Positions 10,131 through 21,762 of a DNA stretch of 64,000 nucleotides are shown piece by piece (the stretch's first letter is position 1; every line of letters begins with the position of its first letter). The position numbers were made by a program, and so were the translations under genes. Source of the DNA: Chelydra serpentina (lineage: Eukaryota > Chordata > Testudines > Chelydridae); assembly GCA_037349315.1 (NCBI GenBank), contig JBAIAC010000048.1:40550501-40614500 (forward strand). The letters run 5' to 3'. The notes beneath the pieces were generated by a model. The model was given only the letters and a program-made list of their open reading frames with translations. It was not told the DNA's origin and did not search any database.

Positions 10131-12940
10131 GTCTAGCCAAAAGGCAGATGGTTCTATCAGTAGAAGAGGGAGACAATATACGTTCCTCTCTCTTGTCTTG
10201 TTTCAAGCTATCTGCTGATTTACTGTATCGGTTTACATTTGGTTCACCTTTCTAAGGTTTTTGTCATAAGATCTAGAGACTCTCTTTTAAAAATGAAACT
10301 TTAGATTCTGAAACACAATTACATAGCACCTGAAAAACTATCCACATTTATGTGGTAATTTACAGGGCCACATAATCACATTGTGAAGAGGACACTATCA
10401 GAAGATAAAACCTTTCAATCTGGGTCTCTGACAAGGTGCACCATAACTGGAATTATTAAACATTTCTTCAGTTAGTTTTACCATGTTATACAGCCATTAG
10501 CAGTTGCAGTATCTGTTCCTTCTGGAATTAATTTTCTGGACTGTCTTATCACTATTTCAAATAAGTCTCTAGGCAATTATTGATATCATTCCTCTCACAT
10601 GACTGCTCTGCTGAATCTCTGATTACCTCACACATCCCATCATAGCTGAGTAATATCTTAGACAGCTACAGCTGTGCCAGCCAGTGCAACACGTTTCTCA
10701 GTTCCCTAGAGCCCAGCTTTTCAAATTAGCTAGTGTTAAACAGCACCACTCCCACCACAATTAAGTTGATGCATTTTTTTCCAAGGAATCTTTTTTTTGC
10801 TGTCACTAAACTCAAATGCTCTTGCTATATGTAGTTCAAGTTCATCCAGAGCTTGCTACAAAATTGTGCTTTATGACAGACAATACCAACAAAAATCCCC
10901 TTATTTGCACATCAATACATGGAAACAGCTCAGAAGAAACTGCTATGTTCTCTCACACATGCTTATAAAAACTTCTACTGAATTGTCAGTTCTCATTACT
11001 ATTACTGAGAATCTTGAAGGTTTGTTTTTTTTAAGTGGCTCATGATCTCCTGCTTTTATCTCATACACTCTTGCCCTTATTCACAATTACTGCCCTGTCT
11101 CATTACTTTTAATGTGACCAAAGCCCCCTTAAGATGATTGTAGCTCATTACAGCCTTTTCAGATGGAGGTAAAGGTGCTGGTAGTAAAGATGGTCATTGT
11201 CTCCTATTGTTTTCAGTGGACAGAAGCAAGGCTACCCTCAGTGAAGATGACAGCCCCCTGTTCTCCATATATAGCACAGCAAAGATGTCAAGGAAACAAG
11301 GGGATGTGTGTGCAGGTGAAGTGATGGTGGGGCTGGGTGGAGGAAGAGGAAAGGTGGGGGAAGCAGGGATACCTAGGACAGATGGAAAGGTGAAGGGGAG
11401 CCCAAGTTAAAATATGAAGGGGGCAGTAGACTGGGCATGGAGGGGCTGAGAATATGGGGAAGGAGGAGGATGGAAGAGGGAGAGAATGACATCTTCTCTA
11501 CTCTGGGGTTTAGGAGAGAAGAAACTGAGTTCCCCGCCTAGCAACTAGGGAGATGTCTGCATGTGCATTTAAGATTGGATTTGCACACTGGAATGACCAC
11601 ACACAAACTGGAGGTAGAGGCTTCCCCTATCGGTTCAAGAAAGTCAGAAGGCAAACACCTCAAAACGCAGTTTTAAAATGTTTGCCCTCTGAGTTAGTTT
11701 CTGAATGGGTGGTAACACTGCTTTTCTTTAGACAATATAAATTGTGGTTTACTGTCAGTTGCTAATTATTCCTGAATGTAGTGAGACTAAAGTCTTGCTG
11801 TGATGCTAGATTCAGCCAATAAGCTGATTACCATCCTAGCAAATACATAAATATATTTGCCATTGGGAACATAGGTCAGGGTTTGCATAGCTCCTGTTAC
11901 ATTCCCTTTTAAATTCATTAGAAATGCAGACACAGCCTTCTACACCTGTTCTGGTTTTGAGAGTTTCATTCTTGTATTTGCATAAAGCATTCAGATATGG
12001 CCAGTGTTTCTCTTGTACTGCAATAATTCTCATTGTAAGTTTGCATTATGCCTCATGTACAGTTTATTATACTGGCTGAAGCATGAATACAGAACCTGTA
12101 ACTAACTGCTAACTAGACCTGACATCTGCACTGCTTGTTTCAGACATGCCAAAGGAGTTGAAATTTTGCTTTATATGAAAAGAAAAAGATGTGGAAATGG
12201 TGGCTGTTCCAGATCTTAACTTGAGAATCAGCTTTTCCCATTTTTCTTTAGTTTATCTGACAGTGGCAAGCACAGATGTTAGGATTGTGCCCGAATTAAC
12301 AGTCAACTGAGAGGGATGGAGCTGAAGTAATAAATGAGATAGACATACTGAAATATTATATATTGAAAAGATGAATAGGGTAGTGCTAGTTTAGCAGTGG
12401 CTAAGGCGGTTCATCAGAACTGAGCCTAAATATGACCTGAAGTTGGTTTATTTTTCTGAAGTTTTCAGGACTCTCAGAAGGCACAACCCAGGAGAGGTGG
12501 GGCAAAAGTAATTTTAAATCACTGTTACGTTACTGGGCTCTGGACCACTCTGAAAGCCAGTATGCTGTAGGTTAGAGCAGATCCCCCAACCTCCCCACCC
12601 TACTTTCAGTGGCTGGCTCCACAATCCAGCACTCCGGCGATTCCCACTTTGTGACTGTTCCCAGCATGCTCTTACACTAGGGGGAAAAGTCCTATGTTCT
12701 CGCCTCATGTTAAGTAACACCTGATGAAATCCTAGTGAAGACAAAGAAGTTTGGAGTTTTTAAAACACTAGCAGATCAAAGTAAAGGCTATGAGGAAAAC
12801 CTAGTGAAAGCCTTTTTTCCTAGAGAAGACAAGGCCTAGCGGAATCCAGCAGACATGGAAGGGTGTGCACTGTAGAAATTCTACAGACCCAACACACCTT
12901 GGATGGGGTGAATGCAAGACTGATTTTTTTTCCTATTTCC
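10131..12940. other. Long stretch with no recognised gene
   Basis: About 2.8 kb of AT-rich DNA with only short random-looking open stretches. A purine-rich segment lies at about 11300-11520. I recognise no repeat ends, protein motif or RNA gene. Confidence 0.55.
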
Positions 12941-12954
12941 CCAGACTCTGAATG

Positions 12955-13190
12955 CAGTATAGACATAGCCTAAAAGACCAGCAGCATGGCTGTGTCTGGC
13001 CAAGGTCAGCTGGTTCAGTCTGCGGGGCTATACAATTGCAGTGTAGACATTCAGGCTTGGGCTGGGGCCCAGGTTCTGAGACTCCTATGGGGGAGGGTCT
13101 CAGAGCTTGGGTTCTAGCCTGTTACTGAATGTCTACACAGCAATTTTTAGCCCCACGAGCCCAACTCAGCTGACCTGGGCTCTGAGACAT
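12955..13190. repeat. Palindromic miniature element
   Basis: Left and right halves are imperfect reverse complements around about 13093. AAGGTCAGCTGGTTCAGTC at the left (from 13002) pairs with the right-hand AACTCAGCTGACCTGGG (to 13179). GTGTAGACATTCAGGCTTGG pairs with the right-hand TTACTGAATGTCTACAC. The transcript would form a long hairpin. It resembles the foldback elements with 'GTCTACAC' motifs that are common in turtles. No coding sequence. Confidence 0.65.
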
Positions 13191-14199
13191 AATGCCACAG
13201 GTTTTGTTTTATTTAAATCACAGTGTTATACATACCCTCCTCTCCTTGGACTATACCCAGGAGTGGTCACTAAGCATTCTCAGCTACAACCACAACATAT
13301 ATGAGCTCTGTGCTGCCCCTGCACTGCAGACATTGCTTCAGGGGCTGCTCTGTTCCTTTATGGTCCCTGTACACAGCAGGAGCTGTATGAAGGCACCATA
13401 ATCCAGGCTGCATCTGACTCAATCCCAGTACCGTACTTACTCCTCACCAAAAAACGCCATCCTCAAACTGATTACAATGCAACTATGATACAACTGCTGA
13501 AACAGATAGGTTCACGCTTTCCATGAACACACTACGTTTCACCATACCTGCCAGCTAAAATGAATCTACTGCAATGTGTTTTACAAAAGGCAATAAGGAC
13601 TGTCACAGCAAATTGAGCATGATTAATTTTTAATTGCTTTTTAGAAGACTGTGCAGGGTTTGAACTCATTTTGTGTACACTATTATGCTGACACGGTCTA
13701 CTGTGATTGAGGCATGATCAAACAGGGGTATTTGTATGTGAATCACAACTTGGTCAGACTCCTCGGGGGTGCCAGTAAAAGCCCAATATTTGGTGAGGTT
13801 CAGGGAGCTTATGTCAGTATGATACTGGCTCAGACCGCTCCCAAAGGAACGACAGCCACATTTTCAGTGTGCACACTAATTTTGTGTGCATCAGTTTTTA
13901 TCTGGCCAGACTGAGACGCTATCCGATTTTCAGACTGTTGAGGAGCTGCAGCTTCAAGTTGCAAGGCTTCAGCACCTCTGAAAAAAATCAGGCAAAGTGT
14001 CATATACAAAATGAGTAAAGAGAAACATTTTACCATAGGAAACTGGGAAATATTTAAACAAAGAAATATGAGAGAGAGAATTAATTGAATACAATTTTTC
14101 ATTTGTGGCATGCTTCAGAAACTTGCTTTGTGTAAGGATGAGCCAGCTACCACCACTCTGCATTTAGAGAAATTTAAACAAAACAGGTAACTGGGTAAA
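13191..14199. other. No recognised gene or repeat
   Basis: Stop-rich DNA between a palindromic element and a CR1 tail. No motif identified. Confidence 0.55.
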
Positions 14200-14265
14200 A
14201 TTACATGCCCTGTGTTATATAGGAGGTCAGATGATTCTTCTGGGTTTAAAAATATAATCTATAAA
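14200..14265 (+). mobile_element. CR1 3' tail fragment
   Basis: CCTGTGTTATATAGGAGGTC followed by AGATGATTCTTCTGG resembles the CR1 3' end seen again at 43211-43276 (CCTGTGTTATATAGGAGGTC). Only the tail is left. Confidence 0.6.
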
Positions 14266-15009
14266 TTTTTTTTTTTCAAGAATATAAAACAGAAGAGCGT
14301 TAATAAAACAGAAAGAGGACCAAAAAACATGACCATTGCTAAAACACCAAAGTAAAGAGATGGTTAGAGACAAAGGCATTGATTAAAAATTGGAAGTCAT
14401 AGCCCAGTGAGGAAAATAGAAAGGAGCAGAAACTCTGCCAAGTCAAGTATAAGGCAGGCCAAGAAAGTTTGATGAGCAACTAAAGACTAAAAAATTGTTA
14501 GTTTTTGTAAGTACATCACAAGCAGGCAGTCTGCCAAACAAACAGTCAGTGGGGCCACTGGACAATCGAGGCACTAAGGCAGCACTCATGGAAGACAAAA
14601 CTGTTGTGGAGAAGCTAACAGAATTCTTTGCATTGTCTTCACTGTAGAGGATATGGGGGCGATCTCCACATCTGATCCATTCCTTTTAGATGACAAATCT
14701 GAGGAACTGTCTCAGACTGAGTTGTCAGTAGAGGTGGTTTTGGAACAAATTGATATGTTAATCAGTAATAAGTGACCAGAACCAGATGGTATTCCCCCCC
14801 GCCCCGCCCTGAGCTCGGAAGGAACTCAAATATGAAATTGCAGAACTATTACCTGTGGTATGTACCTATCACTTAAATTAGCGGTGTAGCACTGATTTTT
14901 AAACAAGGCTTCTGTGGCGTATCAGCCTGTAGTTGCCAGGGTTGCCTAACTTTAGGACCAAGCAAATTGATTAAAACTATAGTAAAGAACAGAATTATCA
15001 GATACATAG

Positions 15010-15288
15010 ATGAACACTACGTTGGGGGAAAATCAACATGACTTTTGTAAAGAGAAATCATGCCTCACTAATCTATTAGAATTCTTTGAGTTGTTCACAT
15101 GTTCGTTGACAAAGGGTGATCCAGTGCATATAATGTACTTGGATGTTCAGAAAGCCTTTGACAAGGTCCCTCACGAAATTCTCTTAAGCAAACTAAGCGA
15201 TCATGGGATAAGAGGGAAGGTCCTTTCATGCATTGGTACCTGGTTAAAAGATAGGAAACAAAGGGTAGGAATAAATGGTCCGTTTTAA
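15010..15288 (+). pseudogene. LINE reverse transcriptase fragment
   Basis: The 92-codon frame carries QHDFCKEKSCLTNLLEFFE, the CR1-clade RT block 1-2, then MYLDVQKAFDKVPHEILLSK, which includes the first catalytic aspartate (LDVQKAFD). It ends at WLKDRKQRVGINGPF. The next block, GVPQGS-like, appears in another frame (VPQGSVWNLCCSTYS region near 15312) after a frameshift. The FADD box near 15400 reads as AEDTKL, so the second catalytic site is damaged. Confidence 0.8.
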
Positions 15289-15612
15289 ACAATAGAGAAG
15301 TAAATAGTAGTGTCCCCCAAGGATCTGTTTGGAACCTGTGCTGTTCAACATATTCATAAATGATCTAGAAAAGCAGGTGAACAGTGAGGTGGCAACATTT
15401 GCAGAAGATACAAAATTGCACAAAATAATTAAGTCTAAAGCATGAAGAGTTACAAAGGGATCTCACCAAACTGAGTGGGCAACAAAATGGTAGATGAAAT
15501 TCAATGTTGATAAGTGCAAAGTAATGTGCATTGGAAAACAATCCCAATTATACATACAAAATGATGGCGTCTAAATTAGCTGTTACCACTCAAGATAGAT
15601 CTTGGAGTCATT

Positions 15613-15891
15613 GTGGATAGTTCTCTGAAAACATCCACTCAATGTGCAGCAACAGTCCAAAAAAACCCTAACAGAATGCTAGAAACCATTAGGAAAGGGA
15701 TTGACAATAAAACAGAAAATATCATAATGCCACTATGTAAATCCTTGGTATACCCACACCTTGAATACTGCATACAGTTTTGCTCGGCCCATCTCAAAAA
15801 GGATATATTAGAATTGGAAAAGGTAAAGAGAATGGCAATTAAAATTAGCGTTATGAAACAGGATTTAAAAGAGTGGAACTATTCAACTTAG
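15613..15891 (+). pseudogene. LINE ORF2 C-terminal fragment
   Basis: The frame includes PLCKSLVYPHLEYCIQFCSA and LELEKVKRMAIKI, matching the conserved [15 protein letters not shown] and [11 protein letters not shown] blocks downstream of the RT in CR1-clade LINEs (compare 35871-35950). Its continuation to about 16080 is in other frames. Non-functional remnant. Confidence 0.8.
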
Positions 15892-16366
15892 AAAAAAAGA
15901 ACTAAGGGGGGATATGTTAGAGGTCTCTAAAATTATTAATGGTGTGGAGAAAGTGAATAGGGAAGTGTTATTTACTCCTTCACCTAAACATAAGAACAAG
16001 GGTTCATCCAATGAAATTAATAGACAGCAGGTTTAAACAAACAAAAGGAAGTACCTCACACAACACTTGTGGAACTCATTGCCAGGGGATGTTATCAAGG
16101 CCAAAAGTATAACTGGGTTCATGGTGGAATGGCTCCATTGAGCTCATGGCTTCAATGTCTATTAGCCAAGATGGTCATGGACACAATCCCATGCTCCAGG
16201 AGTTCCTAAACCTCCAACTGTCAGAAGCTGGTACTGGACAATAGAGTAAGGATCACTCAAAACTGTCATGATCTGTTCATGCTATTCAAGCATCTGGCCT
16301 ATCCACTGTCAGAAGACAGCAGGTTAGATGGACCAATTGTCTGACAGTATGGTCATTCTTATGTAA

Positions 16367-16932
16367 TTTTTTCAATAAATGTTGCATATGCTTTTGGTAC
16401 AAACTAGGTAGGGGTCAAGTTTGTTTTAAACTGCTGTATGTGGTCTTTATTCAGTTTGATTTCCTTATTGAATTTAGGACACTTTAGGAGAGCCCTCCTG
16501 TGGCAAACACTTGTAAAGTCTTCTGGTTGTACTCAAAGACAAGGCAACCCACTTGTTCTGTATCTGCTTCTTTGTTCAAAAGGTAGTAAGTCATTATTTA
16601 TTGTATCTACAAGCCCAGAGGTGTACATGGTACTCAAAGGCAAATAAAAGACTACTAAATTCCTGGCCCTCACAATCTAAGTTAGACAATTCAGAGGCAC
16701 AGTAGGGGGAGAGGAATAGATTGACAAAGTCATGTGAATAGAGAGTGGGCCAAAATTATCTGCTGGTGTAAGATGGCATACTCCATTAGCGTCAATGGAA
16801 CGGTGTCAGTTTACACTAGAAGAGAATTTGGTCCTATGTATTGTTTAGGTTTGACATCTTTTTCTTAGCCTGTTCTAACACACATACATGCACACAGAGA
16901 AAAGATACATGGATCAGGGAGGCTATTAGAGC
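16367..16932. other. No recognised gene; small foldback
   Basis: Stop-rich DNA. A weak inverted repeat lies at about 16758-16820 (GCTGGTGTAAGATGG against CAGTTTACACTAG), a motif repeated in many reptile intergenic regions. Nothing else identified. Confidence 0.45.
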
Positions 16933-17454
16933 CAGGGCCAGCTCTAGGCACCAGCGAAAAGCTGGTGCTTGGGGCAGCACATTTCTAGGGGCAGCAGAAT
17001 GCCGCCCCTAGAAATGTTCTCCGGCCGCCCCAGCTCACCTCCGCTGCCGCCACCGCAGCTCGGCTTCTCCCCCTCCCTCCCAGGCTTAAGAGGGGGAGAA
17101 GCCGAGCCGCGGCAGCGCATGAAACAGCCGTTTCGCGCACCGCTTCTCCCCCTCGCTCCCTCCCTCCCTCCCAGGCTCTCAAGCCTGGGAGGGAGGGGGA
17201 GAACCTGAGCAGCGGCGGCAGAGCAGAGGTGAGCTAGGGCAGCGGTTTGCAGGAGGGGAGGGGGGCCGCACAGGAAGCAATGGGGTGGGGGAAATGTAGC
17301 ACCTGCGGGGAAGGAGACAGGGCTGGGGATTTGGGGAAGGGGCGGAGTTGAGGCGGGGCCGTGGGGGGGGGGGGGGGGAAGGAGAAAAAAACAGGGGGGA
17401 GGGCAGCCAAAAAATTTTTTGCTTGGCGCGGCAAAAATCCTAGAGCCGACCCTG
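16933..17454. mobile_element. hAT-like element, family C, copy 1 (522 bp)
   Basis: It starts CAGGGCCAGCTCTAGGCACC and ends ATCCTAGAGCCGACCCTG, giving inverted ends CAGGGYCRGCTCTAGG. The flanks ATTAGAGC and ATTACAGG match at 6 of 8 positions, consistent with an aged 8-bp duplication. The interior is GC-rich with polypurine/polypyrimidine runs and a 13-bp G run. No transposase is seen. The long frame on the minus strand (16944-17558) is compositional. The same ends define 44874-45020. Confidence 0.75.
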
Positions 17455-18424
17455 ATTACAGGCATGAAGGGCAGCATGAAAAAGAGACTGGGGAGACCTG
17501 AGTAGGACAGGATGACTGCAGGCCTGATTCCTTGTTGTATTGCACCTTCGGTTGTCATTTACACTAGCACAAAGTGTGTGTAAAATACTATCATTCCAAT
17601 CCAATAGCTTTTTACATCCAGTTTACTCTGGATGTAAAAAGTGACAGTACAAGTTACAGAGCAACACACAATCATACCCAGCAGGCTTGATTTTAATCTC
17701 TCCAGTACCAGTTTTAAACCAGTGTAACTTCACTTCCTGAGTTGCTCCAGTGTAACTGAGGGCAGAATAAGACCCCAAAGTGTTCCATGAAATAGAAAGA
17801 GTTAGCAGAGCAGTGCGAAGCTTTTAGTATCAACATCATTCCTATAAATAAATAATTTCCCATGAGTGCAAACGTAGATGAGTTAATTCTCAACCAAAGC
17901 CAAAAGAGCCAATCTAAATATTTCACATGTATTTCAAAAGTAAAAATACCCTGAGAAATTCTACCATATCAAGATTACAGGCCCAATGAATCCATTTAAA
18001 TAAATAAAGTTACAGCATGCAGAAACTTAGCCACTTATATCTATGAAAATGGCTTTCTATGAAAGGATTTACTATTAATATGGTCAAGTGCAACAAAATG
18101 TAATTAGCTCTAACTGTCAACTCAGCCCTCCGCCTAACACCTACTGAACAACAGGAACACTGAACTAAATTACATAGACTTTTGTTTTATACACACTTAA
18201 ATGTTTAAGTTAAATAAGAGACTCACCAGCTCGCACACCTCCTTGTGGCTGGGGATGACATTACAGGCCCTCTTCCTTCAGTAGCACTTGCTGATAGATA
18301 CTCTGGCCCTGCTTCTGCCTGTGACCCAGCTAGAGGTCTGTCACATGAAATTAGGCTGGGCAGAAGTCAAAAATTTAAGGAAAAATAGTGTAACAATAAA
18401 AATGGACTATTTTTATGTTTTTAC
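17455..18424. other. No recognised gene; one perfect hairpin
   Basis: AT-rich DNA. A perfect 14-bp inverted repeat with a 6-base loop lies at 17608-17641 (CTTTTTACATCCAG). No flanking structure makes it part of a known element. Confidence 0.5.
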
Positions 18425-18960
18425 AGCTGGGGGGGGGGGGGGGGGGCGGGTAGGATTGAGGTTGTTAGGGGAATACGGACAGCAGGGGGCCTCCCTGTGC
18501 TGCCCAGCGGCCCAAGACAACAGGGCTCAAGGTGCGGTGGAGTCCGCAGTTATCCTGGTGGAGCAGAGACCCTCCCCAGCCAGGACTGTAAGGAAGACAA
18601 CAAGCCCTTGGCCACGGGGGGGGGGAATCACGCCGCTGCTGATCCATTCCTGCCTAGAGACGGAGCCGTTCAGTAGGGGGCAGCCTCCCGTGTGGCTGGG
18701 GGTTCACCTTCCTCACAGTGCTGGTTGGGGGTCTGCCCTGCTACAATGACCATTGCCTCCCTCTGCAGATTGTGCCTGTGAGGGATCAGGTGCCCACCGG
18801 CCCTGAGACAGCACAGGGAGCCCTCTACAGCTCTGCTGTCACAGACCTGAGCACTCTTTCCCTCCCACGGCAACAGGGCTACAGAGGGCGCCGTGTGCTG
18901 CTCCAGGGCTGATCCCTGCATTCACGCTGTTACCAAATGATTTTTTAAAGACCGATTTTA
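18425..18960. other. GC-rich segment, probably transposon-derived
   Basis: It begins with a G run (18427-18446 apart from one C) and stays GC-rich to about 18920, in contrast to its AT-rich flanks. The right flank (18930-19030) resembles a turtle repeat that I have seen but cannot name. Frames of 153 and 83 codons exist on opposite strands without recognisable motifs, which is typical of GC-rich non-coding DNA. Not called as a gene. Confidence 0.35.
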
Positions 18961-18964
18961 GTGT

Positions 18965-19975
18965 GTTAGGTGAAATTGACATTGACCAACAGGTCATTGA
19001 TTCAAATCGAATCCTTCCAAGCCTACTTATTCTCCCTCCCTTTCTGGGGTAAGCCAATAGCCCAACAAATTAACAGTCTGTTGACCTTGCATTGGGCCTT
19101 GAGTCCCACTCCAAACTCACTAGTCCTTACCCTTGCTCTCAGGGATTTCAAAAGGACTTGCTCCTTGTCAGGGTATTTTAGGGTGATCAGACAGCAAGTG
19201 TGAAAAATCAGGACGGGGGGGTGGGGGGGTGGAAGAGGGAGATAATAGGAGCCTATATAAGAAAAATACCCCAAAATCGGGACTGTCCCTATAAAATCGG
19301 GACATCTGGTCACCCTAGGGTATTTCCACACCCCCTTCCACAGTGGACAGATGGGTGACCAAGGCCTACCCTCTCTACAAAGTTCTGGTGCAGGGACCTT
19401 TAATAAGCAGACAACACCCACCTACACAGACCCCTTACTGCATCCTTGGACCACTTCCTACCTTGCTGTGTCATGAGCCTTTGCCACAGCCACTTCCTAG
19501 GCTCACAGCATATCAGCCCCGCTACTGCCAAGCCTCCTCCCCAGGTTCACTGTCACCACCAAGCTTCTCAGCACTTTCGGTCACCTAGCTGGTTCTGCTG
19601 CAGAGTCACTTGGTAGGACAGTCCCTGACTCAGCAAGAGGCTTCCTGCTCCTTGCAGGCCCCTCCATAGAGAATACAGGGCAGATTTACTTCCTCCAGAT
19701 TTCCTTCCCAACTGCCTTGGGCTCCCTGATGCATCTTCCTTCAGAGAAGCTCTGTCTACCAGTAGCCCAATTCAGCTCCCTGGCTCCAGCCAGGCTTCTC
19801 TCACAGAGAATTAGCAAACTACTGTCCTTCCTGGCCAGCCCCAACCTGAGCCAGATTCAGCTCTTTTAACTCCTCCCTCCAGGTGTGACATCTAGGGCAG
19901 GTGTAACAGGGCAAGGCTGATTGAGGCCCCAGGCTCTCATTAACCCCTACTGACCCAGTTTGGGGTTGCTACACC
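18965..19975 (-). mobile_element. LTR-like sequence split by a hAT miniature element
   Basis: The two flanks of the insertion at 19179-19317 join into one continuous block of pyrimidine-rich sequence of the kind found in reptile LTRs, ending GGGGTTGCTACA near 19972. The duplicated GGGTATTT belongs to this block. A weak TATA-like TTAAAAGAG lies on the minus strand near 19865. I could not locate the start or a target duplication, so the call is tentative. Confidence 0.35.
19179..19317 (-). mobile_element. hAT-like miniature element, family A, copy 2
   Basis: Ends TAGGGTGATCAGA and TCTGGTCACCCTA with a perfect 8-bp duplication GGGTATTT (19171-19178 and 19318-19325). At 139 bp it is slightly longer than copy 1 because of a G-rich expansion near 19213-19235. 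It inserted into LTR-like DNA. Confidence 0.9.
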
Positions 19976-20291
19976 CTACCCCTAAGAGCTAAATTTTTTC
20001 AATGTTTTTATACACAAACATTTTTGGATCAGGTTTTTTATTACTTAATAATTGAGAACCCATTTTTAAATCTTCTAGCTGTAAAGTTAACCAGGGTTTC
20101 TTTCTAAAAGAAACTATCACAAGTTTTGAATAACTTGTAACATGTATGCAAAATGTTATTTAAATAACCTGTATCTAATTAATTTCCTGGGATAGCTCAA
20201 CTTCATTGGTTGAATTTAAATAGTGAAGTTTTCTAGTTTCATAATAATAAAAATGTGATAGTAGGGAAAAAACAAATAAATGGAGATATAC
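19976..20291. other. No recognised feature
   Basis: AT-rich DNA, nothing identified. Confidence 0.55.
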
Positions 20292-20459
20292 CAATCTCCT
20301 AGAACAACCTTGAAAGGTCATCAGGTCCAGTCCGCTGCCTTCACTAGCAGGACCAAGTACTGTCCCCTGACAGATTTTTGCCCCAGATTCCTCAAGGATT
20401 GAGCTTACAACCCTGGGTTTAACAAGCCAATGCTCAAGCCACTGAGCTATCCCTCCCCT
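20292..20459 (-). mobile_element. tRNA-derived SINE with CR1-like tail (older copy)
   Basis: On the minus strand it begins GGGATAGCTCAGTGGCTTGA with a Pol III A box (TAGCTCAGTGG), followed by TTGTGAGCTCAATCC-like B-box sequence (here GTAAGCTCAATCC), and then a tail ending GACCTTTCAAGGTTGTTCTA. It belongs to the same class as 34509-34683 but is more diverged. Such SINEs borrow the RT of CR1 LINEs. Confidence 0.8.
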
Positions 20460-21762
20460 CAGACAATGGTTAGTGAGCTTAGGTGTTTTGCTGTCCTCTA
20501 TAACTTCCCTGAGCCACTGTTTTTAAACAAATTCAACGTATGAGTAAACCTGGCCCAATGTGGGATGGTACTTAAACATTTGCATAACTTTAAGGCTGAG
20601 AGTAGTTTTATTGAAGTCAAGCACTACCTAAGCACCTTCTTGAAGTGGGGCCTCTGCTAGTAGTTCAGCCCACTGATCAGTAGATGGCGTTGGTGTACTT
20701 TCAAAGCATTCAATTAAATGAGGCAAGGTATATATCTGAATTTGGTTTCGGTCTTTATTTTTTACCGATGGTGAATAATCATCTTGGAGATTTCTGGTGC
20801 ATTAAAAACCCATTACACAAATTAAGTCAGAAATGTTTCATATCTACTTCCTTTGGATAACTGCAAAAATGTGTATTATTTCCTTTGGCTTTTCTAGAGC
20901 ACCAGGGAACTTTATTTGTTCTCCCCCTTCTCCCCATTTTCTACATTGTGAAAACTAAAATATAATAAACCCTTTTACTTTTGCTGTTTTCAGTGTACAA
21001 AGTGTAATAGCAGTGTCAAGCAAGGAGTTTATAAACAAATACAGATGACAAATCGCAGAAATGATTATAGCCTGCTTACTTTCCAGCTTATTTCCACCTC
21101 TTCGCTGATTCAGCGGCACAGTTTGGTACCTTTGGGTGGGGGTGGGAGTGGAGCTAAGGCTTCACCCACACCTCCCCCATCTGTGTGGGAGGGGGAACAG
21201 CAGCCCTGGAAAGGCTGTTCACCCATCCATATTGCATGCTCTGATTCATGCATGAGCATAGGTGAAATTTACACCCCTGTCAGCCTATATTGAGTACAGA
21301 GAGAACTTTATGATATTAGGGGTCTGTGCCTGATATATTCATAGCAAATATGGACAATGTTGCTCTTTGGGGACTATATTTGGAGTGTGGTGGTCTCTGA
21401 CCAACACTGGGTAACAGAATAGGGTAGAGCTGACTTTCCAGTCAATAGAGAGGTTGAAGGACTATAGAAAGGTCTTCTGTAGCCCATATGGTGATGGTAA
21501 TATGTGAAATATTGTGATCTCTGGTCTATACAGCAAGGACAGATCTGCTCTCCAGTTAGTGGTTATGTTAGCTGTTCATAGGCCACCGTGTAGAGTTTTC
21601 TCTGGGATAGTAGGGGTCTGTGGCTTGTATTTAAAAGTTCTAACCTGTGAAGAATGATTGGGGCATGGAGGGCAGAGTTGAGGATGGTGTTACAACAATA
21701 AATATGTCCAAGCTTTCAGATGTTTAGGATATTTTAATGTAATGAACAAACGTGTTTAAATC
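20460..21762. other. No recognised gene or repeat
   Basis: AT-rich DNA with no long conserved frame. A short GC-rich patch near 21130-21215 has no recognisable motif. Confidence 0.55.

Larger units (their letters stand above)
14360..16366 (+). mobile_element. L3/CR1-like LINE, 3' two thirds of ORF2 plus tail
   Basis: A decayed LINE in plus orientation. Order: linker with EKLTEFFAL (about 14600), RT blocks (15010-15288), C-terminal block (15613-15891), and a 3' end reading TGGACCAATTGTCTGACAGT then ATGGTCATTCTTATGTAA (to 16366). The left part is the same family as 1-780 and 63786-64000. Several frameshifts and stops are present, so it is inactive and older than the CR1 copies at 35 and 51 kb. 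Confidence 0.85.

Noticed and set aside
16944..17558. 204-codon open frame (-)
   Set aside because: Proline and arginine-rich reading of polypurine/polypyrimidine DNA in a hAT element, without a motif.
17608..17641. Hairpin as a microRNA precursor or terminator
   Set aside because: The 14-bp stem is too short for a precursor and a vertebrate genome has no such terminator.
18490..18910. Exon with a splice acceptor (CCTCCCTCTGCAG near 18756-18768)
   Set aside because: Only one splice-like signal, no conserved protein and a repetitive context.
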